Origin: Prinia subflava
Taxonomy: Eukaryota; Chordata; Aves; Passeriformes; Cisticolidae
Reading direction: 5' to 3'
Assembly: GCF_021018805.1 (NCBI RefSeq)
Contig: NW_026960608.1
Location: 1,798,001 to 1,862,000 of the forward strand
DNA length: 64,000 bases
Notes under the pieces: model-generated
Told to the model about the DNA's origin: nothing
Database searches by the model: none
Seen by the model: only the letters and a program-made list of their open reading frames with translations
Program-made: the position numbers and the translations under genes
Part shown: positions 33,299 to 42,937 of the stretch, piece by piece
Layout of the letters: every line of letters starts with the position of its first letter
Numbering within the stretch: position 1 is the first letter of the stretch

Positions 33299-34822
33299 GT
33301 GAGTATTGCGTGGTTGAGTGGGAGTGACTGAGTGTTTGTGAGTGAGACGTGATTTTATCACAAGGCGAGTGAGGACTCTAAGGCCGTAGTTCCATTGCTC
33401 CCACTAGGGACGTGGTCAGACGTGGAGGAAGCGTGTGTTGTCTTTTCTGTGGACCTCAAAACTTGGTGGGTTGGGGGAGCAGGGTCGGTCACCATGGGCT
33501 AAAAGGGAGGAGTACGTCCTTAGGAGTTCGGGACTGGTAAGTCATTTTTAGCCAGGACCAGGGAAGGTCCGCCATAAGGAAAATTGAGAGCCTGTCGTCA
33601 GACGAAACCCCATGAGATGGTCCCCTGCTGGTCAGTAGTCTAACGACACGATGTGTTAACTTGGGATTTAGGAATAGTTTGCTATTCCGAAAATTTTTTT
33701 GTAGAAATGGGGTCGTATGTTAGCAGAACTCAGGAAGGTCCCTCCAGAGGAGTCTCTGGGGACGGAGTCCCTGAGATCCCCTGGGAAAGACCCTTGGGAT
33801 GGCTGCTAGAACGCTGGCAGGATTGCCCGGTGAAAAGGAGGAAGACTAAGGACAAAATAATCTGCCTTTGTATGGAGGTTAAAGGAGGGAAGGAATCGGA
33901 ATTTCTTCCTGGTCCCAGCTCCCATGCCTGCGCCCGCCATCCCCCCATTAACCACAAGGGGGGGGGGGGGCGGGGAGAGAAAGAATCGGCGGGGTGAGTG
34001 TGGGTTGTGTCCTGGGGAGGTTCTGGGCAGCCACGGCTTCCATGGAGCGGCGGCGCGCGGCTTGGCGGCAGTGTAAAAGGGAAGTGCCAGCTTGCAGCTC
34101 CTTGTTGCCAGGCAATGGTGAGCAGCGGCAGCAGCATGGCAGGCGCACAGCGTGGCATAGCGCGGCGGAGCGAGCAGCAAGCCCTTCCTCCTCTTCCTGC
34201 AGCAGCGCAGCAGAGCCCAGGGCGGTGGAACGAGCGGCATGTCCTGCCCTCCCTCGGCTCAGCACAGAGGCAGCAGCGCAGGGGTTTGGGAGGGACAGTG
34301 TAGTATAGAGAGCTAGTGGCCCGCAGTGTCAGCTCCCACCCGCGGTCTTAGAAATTCAGTCACCCAAGGGCTGAATAGGGAAGTTAGCACGCAGGTTAGA
34401 AAAGGAGAGCTGGAGAAATGTAGTCTTGTCCTTGTTTGATATATTAGATCAAAGATTTGTCAGGCTTTGTGTCCGATGAGCATGAATATGCTCGGTTATG
34501 GGATAGGGCTCACGCTAGATTATGTCCAGCGCAAGCCACGGGAAGGGAAGAACGGGGTCCCCTGAGGGACCGTCTCTCTCTCCCTACTCGATAGTGACGC
34601 CCCTGCCTGCCCCTGTCCCTACTCCTTCCTCAGGGTCCGCACAGGACCCGGCCCCACCCCCAGCCCCCTTGGTGGTGACGACAGCGCGGCCACTCAAGAA
34701 CCATGCAGAGCCCCGAGCTCTGCGGCCACCCCGAACTCTCTTTTACCCTGAGGAACTTCCTCCAGGGAGGGATTCGGTTCCTCTCCCCAGTCCCGGTCGG
34801 CACACACATTTTCTTTTCTCCC
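33299..34822 (+). pseudogene. gag: Class I ERV leader and gag fragment (MA, p12)
   Basis: A leader (33,299-33,706) precedes an ATG at 33,707 that starts MGSYVSRTQEG, a myristoylation-type gammaretroviral MA, with RPLGWLLERWQDCPVKRRKTKDK following. The MA frame runs into a poly-G tract at about 33,960 and an unrelated-looking GC-rich segment (33,980-34,320). MA/p12-like coding resumes near 34,430 (a stretch with stops, then a Pro-rich frame PLPAPVPTPSSGSAQDP at 34,590-34,680 and LFYPEELPPGRDS). It is cut at 34,823 by an LTR on the opposite strand. CA and everything downstream are absent. The family differs from P2. Confidence 0.7.
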
Positions 34823-35339
34823 TGTAGCTTCAGTCGGTCTCGGCTGCCTTGGTTGTTCCTGGATAGGGGGTGCACTTAAGTACCTCCTGCCCAAGCAACT
34901 CCGGCAAAGCTCCCAGGCACAGGCAATACTTAGCAAGCTTAGTTATAGTGATATTCAGCTCTTAGCAGTGACCAGCTCTTTTGCAGTGATTCTCAGCTCA
35001 TAAGCTTGCTAAGTGCCTTGGCAGACGCAGGGAGAGAGAGGAGAAGCGCTGTATGAAGTTCCACAGATGAATCTTTATTGGCATCCTCCATGAAGGGTTT
35101 CAGGGACAGCTCTTCTCCTGAGCTGGGGAAAAAGTAGGGTTTTTATAGGGTACCGAGGTTTTGAGAAATGGTCCAATGGTGTGAGTCGGGGTAGAAAGTG
35201 ACCTGTTGTCTTACAGGGAGATAAGAGAGGGTCCGAGCGTGGAAGAGGGGTTATTTGGCCTAGTCACCATGACTAGACATTTCTTTGTATTTAGGCGACT
35301 GACCACCAGACAGGCCTACTAGGCCTCATGGTTGCAACA
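34823..35339 (-). mobile_element. 3' LTR, family D (copy 1)
   Basis: 517 bp, plus-strand ends TGTAGCTTCAGTC and GCCTCATGGTTGCAACA, closely similar to the P5 5' LTR at 54,383-54,917. An AATCTTTATTGG block near 35,070 gives the poly(A) signal on the LTR strand. The internal side (right) is an env end; the outer side (left) is class I gag. Flanks do not match those of the P5 LTR (CTCCC left here, GGGCAG right there), so the two are not the ends of one intact insertion. Confidence 0.85.
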
Positions 35340-35554
35340 ATTCCACTTACTGTATTTAATAAAAAGGCATTCCCAATAGTTCTTTTAAAGCAATGGACAA
35401 GGCATAAGAACATAGCTAATACAATAACAATTACAATGAAAGTGACTCTGATTTTAAATCTCCAGCTCTTCCTAAAGATCTTTCCAAGGGCCTCATGTTG
35501 CGTCTTTGCTGCCAGGTGTGGATGAGGTGAACACTCTGGAACAGGATCAAACAT
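35291..35554 (-). pseudogene. env: Class II env, C-terminal membrane anchor and tail
   Basis: The frame contains a strong membrane span (FIVIVIVLAMFLCLVHCF) preceded by basic residues and followed by a tail that runs through the start of the LTR at 35,339, as in P1 Env. The upstream part of env is missing; sequence right of about 35,560 looks like host DNA. It is probably the 3' end of a P5-family element. Confidence 0.7.
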
Positions 35555-35560
35555 CCTAAA

Positions 35561-36141
35561 GAGTTTTATTTTTATTTCTTATTAATTTAACACCCTTGGC
35601 CAATAGTCGAGAAAGGCAAATCTGACTCTGAGCATGCAGAGCTCCACTTTTACCTAAAACTTCCCCAAAAACTGGAGTAATATTCTGAATCCTGCAGCCA
35701 TCACTCCAGGACCAGTCCCACTGAAATAAGTTTCCCTCTTATCCTTATTCCTAAGTTATCCTGCACAGTAGTATACTGAAATTTTACAATGGATCCCATG
35801 GATTTTTTCTAGAAATTGGGAAAATACTGGCAAATCTGCTGCCCAGCAAAGCATCTTGAGCTATGTAGTGGGGGTGGGAGAGGGGCCCATCCTGATTTGC
35901 AGCCCAGGCACAGCCCTGGGAGCCTAAAATGCACATAATGATCATAGAAACCAAAATCCAGAGGCAGCTGGGAGCAGGGCAGGAATTATCATGGTCTTGC
36001 TGTATAAATAAATTGGCGGCTGTTTGAAGATCCAGTGAAAACTCTGCCCTTGCTATTTGACCGAAGCTCCCCATGTGGTGCAAGCTTTGTTTACATTTCC
36101 CGCTGGCTCGGGGAATTAATGCTCTTGGAAAGTTGTGGAAC
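35561..36141. other. Host DNA, possibly CYSLTR1 3' flank
   Basis: No repeat or ORF with domains was seen. If P4 is removed, this stretch joins 42,943-43,223, so it would lie within about 0.3-0.9 kb downstream of the CYSLTR1 stop codon and may be its 3' UTR. TATAAATAAATT at about 36,001 contains AATAAA on the plus strand only, so it is not evidence for the gene's poly(A) site. Confidence 0.45.
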
Positions 36142-36146
36142 AAAGC

Positions 36147-36897
36147 TGTCTTGGTTTGAAAGACAGATATCTGCTAGGAAGGGGCAGGACCTCCCTAGAG
36201 ATGGAGAATTCAAATCCCCTCCCTCCAAATTATTCCAATTAAAAGGAAAATTAAAGGAGCTTTCAGGCAGAGGTATGGGGGTAGGAATAACAGTTCTTTA
36301 CTAGTATATATGACAAAACGACAAACAAACAACAACTACAGCATCAATAATAAACAGAACCAAGAACCTTGAGGGCTTTCTTTTACAAAAGCCCAGAGCA
36401 GTTTGATCTGGGTGCCCCTGCAGGACTCTGAGAGGCCGAACTGGAAGGAAGGAAAAGTCCCGGGCTGGTGGATGAGATGAGGAGCTCTGCGCTGGCAGCT
36501 GGAGGCAGGGGTGTCCCGGCAGGGCTGGGCAGTGCAGGGCTACAGAGTAGCAGGAGAGCCTCAAAGGTCCGAAGAAGCAGCGGCGGTGGGGGGAGAGGCT
36601 GGAGAAAGGGAGTTCAGGATTCCCGGCTACACAGCAGATGACGATAGATTTCCCAGGACGAGACAGAGGCAGAGGGCAGCCTGACCGTCCTCCTCGGCGC
36701 TGAGAGCAAGAGTGCCTCCCCCTCTGAGGGACACTCCCAGGGACTCAAAAACAATAGGTGTAGCTTCGTGCTGCTATATCCCTCAAGCACTCTTTTTTTG
36801 TTCTGACTAAGTAGTCATTAAGGCTCCTTGGAAACTTAATGGGAAAAAATTCTGTGAGAGGAGGAAAAAAAAACAAAACCAAATCTAACCCCCAACA
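36147..36897 (-). mobile_element. P4 3' LTR (family A)
   Basis: TGTCTTGG...CCCCCAACA on the plus strand. On its own strand the 3' half has AATAATAAACAG-type text in reverse near 36,345 and a TATA-like ACTAGTATATATG. Beside it (36,898-37,030) is an A/T-rich stretch with a (TA)n microsatellite at 36,957-36,972, then the integrase end. Confidence 0.92.
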
Positions 36898-37039
36898 TCA
36901 TCCACCCCGAATTTTTTTCCATACCAACCTATTACATTGAATTTAAACCTTCAAAATATATATATATATACACATGCATGACCTAAATTATATACATCTA
37001 TACATACAGATATGGGTACAGACACATGATGTGGGTAGT

Positions 37040-38068
37040 TCATCCTAAAACAAGGTCTCCTTGAGGTATGCATCGGGTCTCTCCATCCCTTTGCATCACC
37101 CACCAGGTGCATCCTGGTCCCTGAGCGAAGACAACCCCACGGATGGGATTGTCTTTGCTGGAGGCAGAATTAATCCAAACAGTTTTTCCCAGCATACCTC
37201 TCATGTGTACTACTGAAACCTTATCTCCATCTGTTGTTCTCAGGGGCTCAGATTGGGCAGGGCCTGCTCGGTTGGTGGAACCTCGAGTGTTCACTAACCA
37301 TGTGGCCTTTGCTAAATTAATCTCCCAGTTTTTGAAAGTCCCCCCACCCAATGCCTTCAAGGTGGTTTTAAGCAGGCCATTGCACCGTTCAACTTTCCCG
37401 GCTGCTGGTGCGTGATAAGGAATATGGTACACCCACTCAACGCCATGTTCCCTAGCCCAGGTTGCTGTAAGGCTGTTCTTGAAATGGGTCCCATTGTCTG
37501 ACTCGATTCTCTCAGGGGTGCCATGTCTCCACAGGACTTGCTTTTCCAGGCCCAGGATGGTGTTCCTGGCAGTAGCGTGAGGCACAGGGTAGGTTTCCAG
37601 CCATCCAGTGGTGGCTTCCACCATGGTCAGCACGTAGCGCTTGCCTTGGCGGGTTTGGGGAAGGGTGATGTAGTCAATTTGCCAGGCTTCCCCATACCTG
37701 TATTTGGACCACCGCCCGCCATACCATAGGGGCTTCACTCGCTTAGCCTGCTTGATTGCAGCACATGTCTCACAGTCATGGATAACCTGAGAAATGCTGT
37801 CCATGGTTAGATCCACCCCTCGGTCTTGTGCCCACTTATAGGTGGCATCTCTGCCCTGATGACCTGAGGCGTCGTGGGCCCATCGAGCTAGGAACAATTC
37901 TCCCTTGTGTTGCCAATCTAGGTCTATCTTTGACACTTCTATCTTGGCGGCTTGATCTACTTGCTCGTTGTTTCGGTGCTCCTCATTAGCCCGACTCTTG
38001 GGGACGTGGGCATCTACATGGCGGACTTTTAAAGTAGCTTGACTACCCGAGCAGCAATGTCTTTCCAC
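37040..38068 (-). CDS. pol: P4 RNase H end and integrase
   Basis: A 342-codon frame beginning within RNase H (VRHVDAHVPKS, the last His/Asp motif, and NEQVDQAA) and continuing through the whole integrase: zinc-binding HDASGHQ and CETCAAIKQ, first core Asp in WQIDYITLP, second in IESDNGTHF, catalytic Glu in GKVERCNGLLK, and a C-terminal domain ending GDLVLG before TAA. It inserts the cDNA into host DNA. It is one frame step from the upstream pol frame, so in this copy it cannot be made as part of Pol without recoding; TTTAAAA at the junction is not in the register of a standard slippery site. Confidence 0.88.
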   Translation of the reverse strand: MERHCCSGSQATLKVRHVDAHVPKSRANEEHRNNEQVDQAAKIEVSKIDLDWQHKGELFLARWAHDASGHQGRDATYKWAQDRGVDLTMDSISQVIHDCETCAAIKQAKRVKPLWYGGRWSKYRYGEAWQIDYITLPQTRQGKRYVLTMVEATTGWLETYPVPHATARNTILGLEKQVLWRHGTPERIESDNGTHFKNSLTATWAREHGVEWVYHIPYHAPAAGKVERCNGLLKTTLKALGGGTFKNWEINLAKATWLVNTRGSTNRAGPAQSEPLRTTDGDKVSVVHMRGMLGKTVWINSASSKDNPIRGVVFAQGPGCTWWVMQRDGETRCIPQGDLVLG

Positions 38069-40221
38069 TCATCAGCAGCCCAGATTGGTTTTCCCCCACG
38101 CTGCCAGTTGGCCTTTTTCCACCTTTCCAGCCAACCCCACAGAGCATTGGCTACCATCCATGAATCAGTGTAGAGGTAGAGCTTTGGCCACTTCTCTCTT
38201 TCAGCAATGTCCAGGGCCAACTGAACAGCCTTGAGTTCTGCAAGTTGACTTGATCCACCTTCTCCTTCAGTGGCTTGTGCAACCTGTCGTGTGGGGCTCC
38301 ATACAGCTGCTTTCCACTTGCGGTTCATCCCTACGATGCGACAGGAACCGTCAGTGAAAAGAGCGTAGCACGTTTCTTCTGCTGGCAGCCGATTATACGG
38401 TGGAGCTTCTTCGGCACGTGTCACTTGCTCTTGTTCCTCTCCATCTGTGAGATCAAAGTTTTCACTTTCTGGCCAGTTTGTGATTATCTCCAAAATCCCA
38501 GGGCGATTTGGGTTTCCGATACGGGCGCGCTGAGTGATGAGGGCAGTCCATTTGCTCCATGTGGCATCGGTGGCATGGTGGGTAGAGGGAACCTTTCCTT
38601 TGAACATCCACCCCAGCACAGGTAGTCGGGGTGCCAGGAGGAGTTGGGCTTCTGTGCCAATCACTTCTGAGGCAGCCTGGACTCCTTCATAGGCAGCCAA
38701 GATTTCTTTCTCTGTTGGGGTGTAGTTGGCTTCAGACCCTCTGTAGCTCCGACTCCAGAATCCCAGTGGTCGACCCCGAGTCTCACCAGGCACCTTCTGC
38801 CAAAGGCTCCAGGACAGGCCATGGTTCCCGGCTGCAGAGTAGAGCACGTTCTTCACTTCTGGTCCTGTCCTGACTGGACCAAGGGCCACTGCATGAGCGA
38901 TCTCCTGCTTGATCTGGGCAAAGGCTTGTTGCTGTTCAGGGCCCCAATGGAAATCGTTCTTCTTGCGGGTTACCCGGTAGAGAGGGCTCACAATCTGGCT
39001 GTACTCGGGAATGTGCATTCTCCAAAAGCCTATGGCGCCTAGGAAAGCTTGCGTTTCCTTCTTGCTGGTCGGTGGAGACATCGCAGTGATCTTATTGATG
39101 ACCTCAATGGGAATCTGACGCCGCCCATCTTCCCACTTTACTCCCAGGAACTGGATCTCCTTGGCAGGTCCCTTGACTTTGCTCTTTTTGATGGCAAAAC
39201 CAGCTTCCAGGAGAATCTGGATGATCTTCTCTCCTTTCTCAAACACTTCCCTTGCCGTGTTCCCCCACACAATGATGTCATCAATGTACTGTAGGTGTTC
39301 TGGAGCTTCACCCTTTTCCAGTGCAGCCTGGATCAGTCCATGGCAGATGGTGGGACTGTGCTTCCACCCCTGGGGCAGTCGGTTCCAGGTGTACTGCACG
39401 CCCCTCCAGGTGAAAGCAAACTGAGGCCTACATTCTGCAGCCAGAGGAATGGAGAAAAACGCATTAGCAATGTCGATTGTGGCATACCACTTCGCTGCCT
39501 TGGACTCCAGCTCGTACTGGAGTTCCAGCATGTCCGGCACAGCGGCACTCAGAGGTGGAGTCACTTCATTCAAGCCACGATAGTCCACAGTCAGTCTCCA
39601 TTCTCCGTCAGACTTGCGCACAGGCCAAATGGGGCTGTTGAAGGGTGAGTGGGTTTTACTGACCACCCCTTGGCTCTCCAGCTCTCGGATCATCTTGTGA
39701 AGGGGGATCACAGCATCTCGATTCGTCCGATACTGCCGGCAATGCACTGTCGAGGTGGCAACAGGTACTCGTTGCTCTTCTACCTTCAGGAGTCCTACTG
39801 CAGATGGGTTCTCTGATAATCCAGGCAAGGTGTTCAATTTCTTAATGCCCTCTGCCTCCACAGCAGCTATTCCAAAAGCCCATCTGAACCCCTTAGGGTC
39901 TTTGTAATAGCCATTCCTGAGATAGTCTATGCCCAGAATACACGGAGCCTCTGGGCCAGTCACAACCGGATGTTTCTGCCACTCCTTCCCGGTCAGGCTC
40001 ACTTCGGCTTCCAACTGAGTCAATTCTTGTGATCCCCCTGTCACCCCGGCAATGGAAATAGGTTCTGCTCCCTCATGTTCTGACGGCATTAGGGTACACT
40101 GAGAACCGGTGTCAACCAAAGATTTATATTTCTGTGGCTCTGATGTGCCAGGCCATAGAACCCACACAGTCCAAAAGACTCGGTTTTCCCGTGCCTCTTC
40201 CTGGCTAGAGGCAGGGCCCCT
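38029..40221 (-). CDS. pro-pol: P4 protease, reverse transcriptase and RNase H
   Basis: Open from the codon after the gag UAG (about 40,221) to TAA at 38,029-38,031. Protease has SLVDTGSQCTLM and CILGIDYL. RT has SPFNSPIWPVRKSDGEWR, YRGLNEVTPP, first Asp in WYATIDIANAFFSIPL, LPQGWKHSPTICHG, active site QYIDDIIVWG, then thumb (FLGVKWEDGRRQIP, AFLGAIGFWRMHIPEYSQI). RNase H has YALFTDGSCRI, QLAELKAVQLALDI and YTDSWMVANAL. The frame ends just before the final RNase H His motif, which lies in the next frame. There is no initiator of its own; translation depends on gag. YIDD rather than YMDD/YVDD separates it from the class II elements nearby. Confidence 0.9.
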   Translation of the reverse strand, partial: RGPASSQEEARENRVFWTVWVLWPGTSEPQKYKSLVDTGSQCTLMPSEHEGAEPISIAGVTGGSQELTQLEAEVSLTGKEWQKHPVVTGPEAPCILGIDYLRNGYYKDPKGFRWAFGIAAVEAEGIKKLNTLPGLSENPSAVGLLKVEEQRVPVATSTVHCRQYRTNRDAVIPLHKMIRELESQGVVSKTHSPFNSPIWPVRKSDGEWRLTVDYRGLNEVTPPLSAAVPDMLELQYELESKAAKWYATIDIANAFFSIPLAAECRPQFAFTWRGVQYTWNRLPQGWKHSPTICHGLIQAALEKGEAPEHLQYIDDIIVWGNTAREVFEKGEKIIQILLEAGFAIKKSKVKGPAKEIQFLGVKWEDGRRQIPIEVINKITAMSPPTSKKETQAFLGAIGFWRMHIPEYSQIVSPLYRVTRKKNDFHWGPEQQQAFAQIKQEIAHAVALGPVRTGPEVKNVLYSAAGNHGLSWSLWQKVPGETRGRPLGFWSRSYRGSEANYTPTEKEILAAYEGVQAASEVIGTEAQLLLAPRLPVLGWMFKGKVPSTHHATDATWSKWTALITQRARIGNPNRPGILEIITNWPESENFDLTDGEEQEQVTRAEEAPPYNRLPAEETCYALFTDGSCRIVGMNRKWKAAVWSPTRQVAQATEGEGGSSQLAELKAVQLALDIAEREKWPKLYLYTDSWMVANALWGWLERWKKANWQRGGKPIWAADEWKDIAARVVKLL

Positions 40222-40224
40222 CTA
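40222..40224 (-). promoter_or_regulatory. P4 gag-pol junction: in-frame UAG, candidate readthrough stop
   Basis: Gag and protease-pol are in the same frame, separated only by a single TAG followed by AGGGGC. This is the layout used for stop-codon suppression in gammaretroviruses. The purine-rich 3' context fits, but no pseudoknot was worked out. Confidence 0.6.
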
Positions 40225-42081
40225 GCACCGGTTACTACTCTCTTCCTGTGTATACATAGTAGAGGTTCCTTCAAGGGGGTCTGATAGAGCATCCTCATTT
40301 CTGTAATACCTGACAGCCTGGTCATGGGAGGCTGAGGCTACCTTCATTCTAGTGGAACCCCCTCGGTTAGTGTTTCTCTCTTTGAGCTCACGCACCCGTG
40401 CTGCTAGGGCAGAAGTGGGTTTCCCATCCCACTTTCCCATGTCTTCCCCATGGTCACGCAGGAAAGACCACAGGTCAGCTCTTGGGATGTACTCTCTCTC
40501 TCTAGCTGAAGGACGTTGGGTTCTGACTCTGGGGCCTGTGGCTCGCACCGGTGCCACATGGGAACTGTTCTTCCTCATCTCCTCCCTCACCTCCCTTATC
40601 TCCTCTTGGAGTTCTTTAACCACGGCAGAGACCTGAGTCTGCATTGGGCCACTGATCATACTGTCAAAATTTCTAAGCTTGCTGGCTACAGAACCTACAG
40701 TCACTCGGCTGGTATCAGCATTAATCATTGACATGAATGTTTTATATTCAGATGGCCCTTTAGTTGCTAGATTCCACAACATTTGCCCTGTGCACCTGAC
40801 GTTGTCGGGGTCATTGTTATACTGTCCATCCCTCCCAAAAACTACCTCCAGTATTGCCACTTCTCTCAGCTGTTGGATCCCTTCCTCAACAGTCTTCCAG
40901 CGCATGCTAAGGTGGTGCTCCTGCATTCTGTCTCTGTGGACAAACCTCTCCCTTACACTCATTAAAAGCTGGTCCCAAAGGTGAAGGGGTCCTTGCTCTT
41001 TTACAAATACCTGATTCACACCTGAGTCTTGGGTCAAGGGTCCCATATTCCTTGCCTCACCACCATCCAGTTGCACACCTCTACCCATAAGGTCCCAGAC
41101 CCTAAGTAACCAGGCTGTATAAGGCTCACGTCCCCGTCGTGCAACATCTTTTTGCAGGGTACGGAGATTTTCATATGACAGGGACTCGGTGATGATCTCA
41201 ACTTCTGGCTCCCCTGTGGGTTGTGAGGGCCTTCCTTTTTTATCCTTATCACTTGGGTGCTCTGATTTCACCTTATATTTCTTCCTTTCCACAGGGGCAA
41301 CTGCTGCTGGCTGTGACTGCCCCTGTGGTTCAGCTGGCACCTGGACAGTTGTAACGTCTGTGGGTTCCACTGCTACACCTTCAGACTCTCCCTCTTCAGG
41401 GCAGGGGGAGGGTTTGCCAGCAGCTGGGGCTAATGAGGCCACCACTAGGGAAGTGTGCTCCTTCAGCATCTTGCCCATCTCCTTCACCAGAACTCCCACC
41501 CAATCTGGGTGGTTCATTCCTGAGGTGGGCTTTATGTCAGGGTCAGGTGGTGGGGCAGCATCCCCAGTCTCTAGGGCAGTGTCAGGCTCTATGGCAGCAC
41601 TCTCAGTCTCTAGGGTAGTATCTTTATTCTCTGGGGTAGGTATCAGGGTGGTTATCCAGGCCAATCTCCCCTTATCTCGGAATATTAAATAGAATAGGCC
41701 TGTGAGCAATACTAGCCATTGTATGATATCATTAGCATTCAGAGAAGATTTAAACCCTTCAAAAACTGGTGGAATAGACCCAAAGAGCTGAGTAAAGGGT
41801 TGGGAAAAAATTTCCCCTGGTGTCATTTCCTCACAATAGGTACCATTGTTAAAGTAACCCCACAAACAAACACTTAGAGTGTGATAGCCATGTATCCATG
41901 TGCCTGCCTTCCAGAGGAAGTTAAAAATCCATGAATTCCTCACCTTATTAACCCATAGTGCAAACTGGATAACAGCCACAGTAGCCTTAGTTATAGGGCC
42001 CATGTTTAAATAAGGGCCTGCAAATGGGAGAAACACAGCCACAACCACATGCCACCCAAACCAAGGTAAGCTAGACCACAT
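40222..42081 (-). CDS. gag: P4 Gag, with hydrophobic N-terminus
   Basis: A 619-codon ORF starts 106 bases after the 5' LTR. Residues about 11-23, 32-44 and 119-134 are hydrophobic enough to be membrane segments (VVVAVFLPFAG, VAVIQFALWV, IIQWLVLLTGLFYLIF), which is atypical for Gag. An acidic, Pro/Glu-rich linker follows (about 150-275), then a basic patch, a capsid-like helical part (about 315-490; LWDQLLMSVRERFVHR, GQMLWNLATKGPSEYKTFMSMI) and a coiled-coil-like EELQEEIREVREEMRK-type helix near 500-515. No CCHC zinc knuckle is present; the C-terminus is Arg-rich. It ends at UAG (TGC TAG AGG), with the protease-pol frame continuing in phase. No myristoylation start is seen. Confidence 0.85.
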   Translation of the reverse strand: MWSSLPWFGWHVVVAVFLPFAGPYLNMGPITKATVAVIQFALWVNKVRNSWIFNFLWKAGTWIHGYHTLSVCLWGYFNNGTYCEEMTPGEIFSQPFTQLFGSIPPVFEGFKSSLNANDIIQWLVLLTGLFYLIFRDKGRLAWITTLIPTPENKDTTLETESAAIEPDTALETGDAAPPPDPDIKPTSGMNHPDWVGVLVKEMGKMLKEHTSLVVASLAPAAGKPSPCPEEGESEGVAVEPTDVTTVQVPAEPQGQSQPAAVAPVERKKYKVKSEHPSDKDKKGRPSQPTGEPEVEIITESLSYENLRTLQKDVARRGREPYTAWLLRVWDLMGRGVQLDGGEARNMGPLTQDSGVNQVFVKEQGPLHLWDQLLMSVRERFVHRDRMQEHHLSMRWKTVEEGIQQLREVAILEVVFGRDGQYNNDPDNVRCTGQMLWNLATKGPSEYKTFMSMINADTSRVTVGSVASKLRNFDSMISGPMQTQVSAVVKELQEEIREVREEMRKNSSHVAPVRATGPRVRTQRPSAREREYIPRADLWSFLRDHGEDMGKWDGKPTSALAARVRELKERNTNRGGSTRMKVASASHDQAVRYYRNEDALSDPLEGTSTMYTQEESSNRC

Positions 42082-42162
42082 GATGCTATTTAGGGAGGTT
42101 TCTATACCCAGTGCACAAGGTCACTTAAGAACTGTTATTCCTTTTCCTCTCAATGCCCTCAA

Positions 42163-42180
42163 GCCCCACGTTGGGCACCA
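42163..42180 (-). other. P4 primer binding site
   Basis: On the minus strand, six bases past the 5' LTR, TGGTGCCCAACGTGGGGC. The same core follows the family E LTR at 32,229. It resembles the tRNA-Leu-type primer site that names ERVL; the exact tRNA needs a search. Confidence 0.7.
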
Positions 42181-42186
42181 ATAATC

Positions 42187-42937
42187 TGTCTTGGTTTGAA
42201 AGACAGATATCTGCTAGGAAGGGGCAGGACCTCCCTAGAGATGGAGAATTCAAATCCCCTCCCTCCAAATTATTCCAATTAAAAGGAAAATTAAAGGAGC
42301 TTTCAGGCAGAGGTATGGGGGTAGGAATAACAGTTCTTTACTAGTATATATGACAAAACGACAAACAAACAACAACTACAGCATCAATAATAAACAGAAC
42401 CAAGAACCTTGAGGGCTTTCTTTTACAAAAGCCCAGAGCAGTTTGATCTGGGTGCCCCTGCAGGACTCTGAGAGGCCGAACTGGAAGGAAGGAAAAGTCC
42501 CGGGCTGGTGGATGAGATGAGGAGCTCTGCGCTGGCAGCTGGAGGCAGGGGTGTCCCGGCAGGGCTGGGCAGTGCAGGGCTACAGAGTAGCAGGAGAGCC
42601 TCAAAGGTCCGAAGAAGCAGCGGCGGTGGGGGGAGAGGCTGGAGAAAGCGAGTTCAGGATTCCCGGCTACACAGCAGATGACGATAGATTTCCCAGGACG
42701 AGACAGAGGCAGAGGGCAGCCTGACCGTCCTCCTCGGCGCTGAGAGCAAGAGTGCCTCCCCCTCTGAGGGACACTCCCAGGGACTCAAAAACAATAGGTG
42801 TAGCTTCGTGCTGCTATATCCCTCAAGTACTCTTTTTTTGTTCTGACTAAGTAGTCATTAAGGCTCCTTGGAAACTTAATGGGAAAAAATTCTGTGAGAG
42901 GAGGAAAAAAAACCAAAACCAAATCTAACCCCCAACA
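42187..42937 (-). mobile_element. P4 5' LTR (family A)
   Basis: Same length as the 3' LTR, with differences seen at three places only (AAAGCG/AAAGGG near 42,649, AAGTAC/AAGCAC near 42,827, and AACC/AAAC near 42,913). It would drive transcription leftward, away from CYSLTR1. Confidence 0.92.

Larger units (their letters stand above)
36147..42937 (-). mobile_element. Provirus P4: full-length, young ERVL-like element
   Basis: 6,791 bp bounded by 751-bp LTRs (36,147-36,897 and 42,187-42,937) and the perfect 5-bp duplication AAAGC (36,142-36,146 and 42,938-42,942). Inside on the minus strand: primer binding site, gag, an in-frame UAG, protease-RT-RNase H, integrase, then a short non-coding end; there is no env. 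By eye the LTRs differ at only three of 751 positions. The only clear coding lesion is a frameshift late in RNase H. The YIDD active site, absence of Gag zinc knuckles, LTGGTGCCCAAC-type primer site, 5-bp TSD and lack of env point to class III (ERVL/spuma-like). Confidence 0.92.

Noticed and set aside
38029..38068. Programmed -1 frameshift between RNase H and integrase in P4
   Set aside because: TTTAAAA is not in the X-XXY-YYZ register and lies within the RNase H domain, where known retroviruses do not recode; a plain mutation is simpler.
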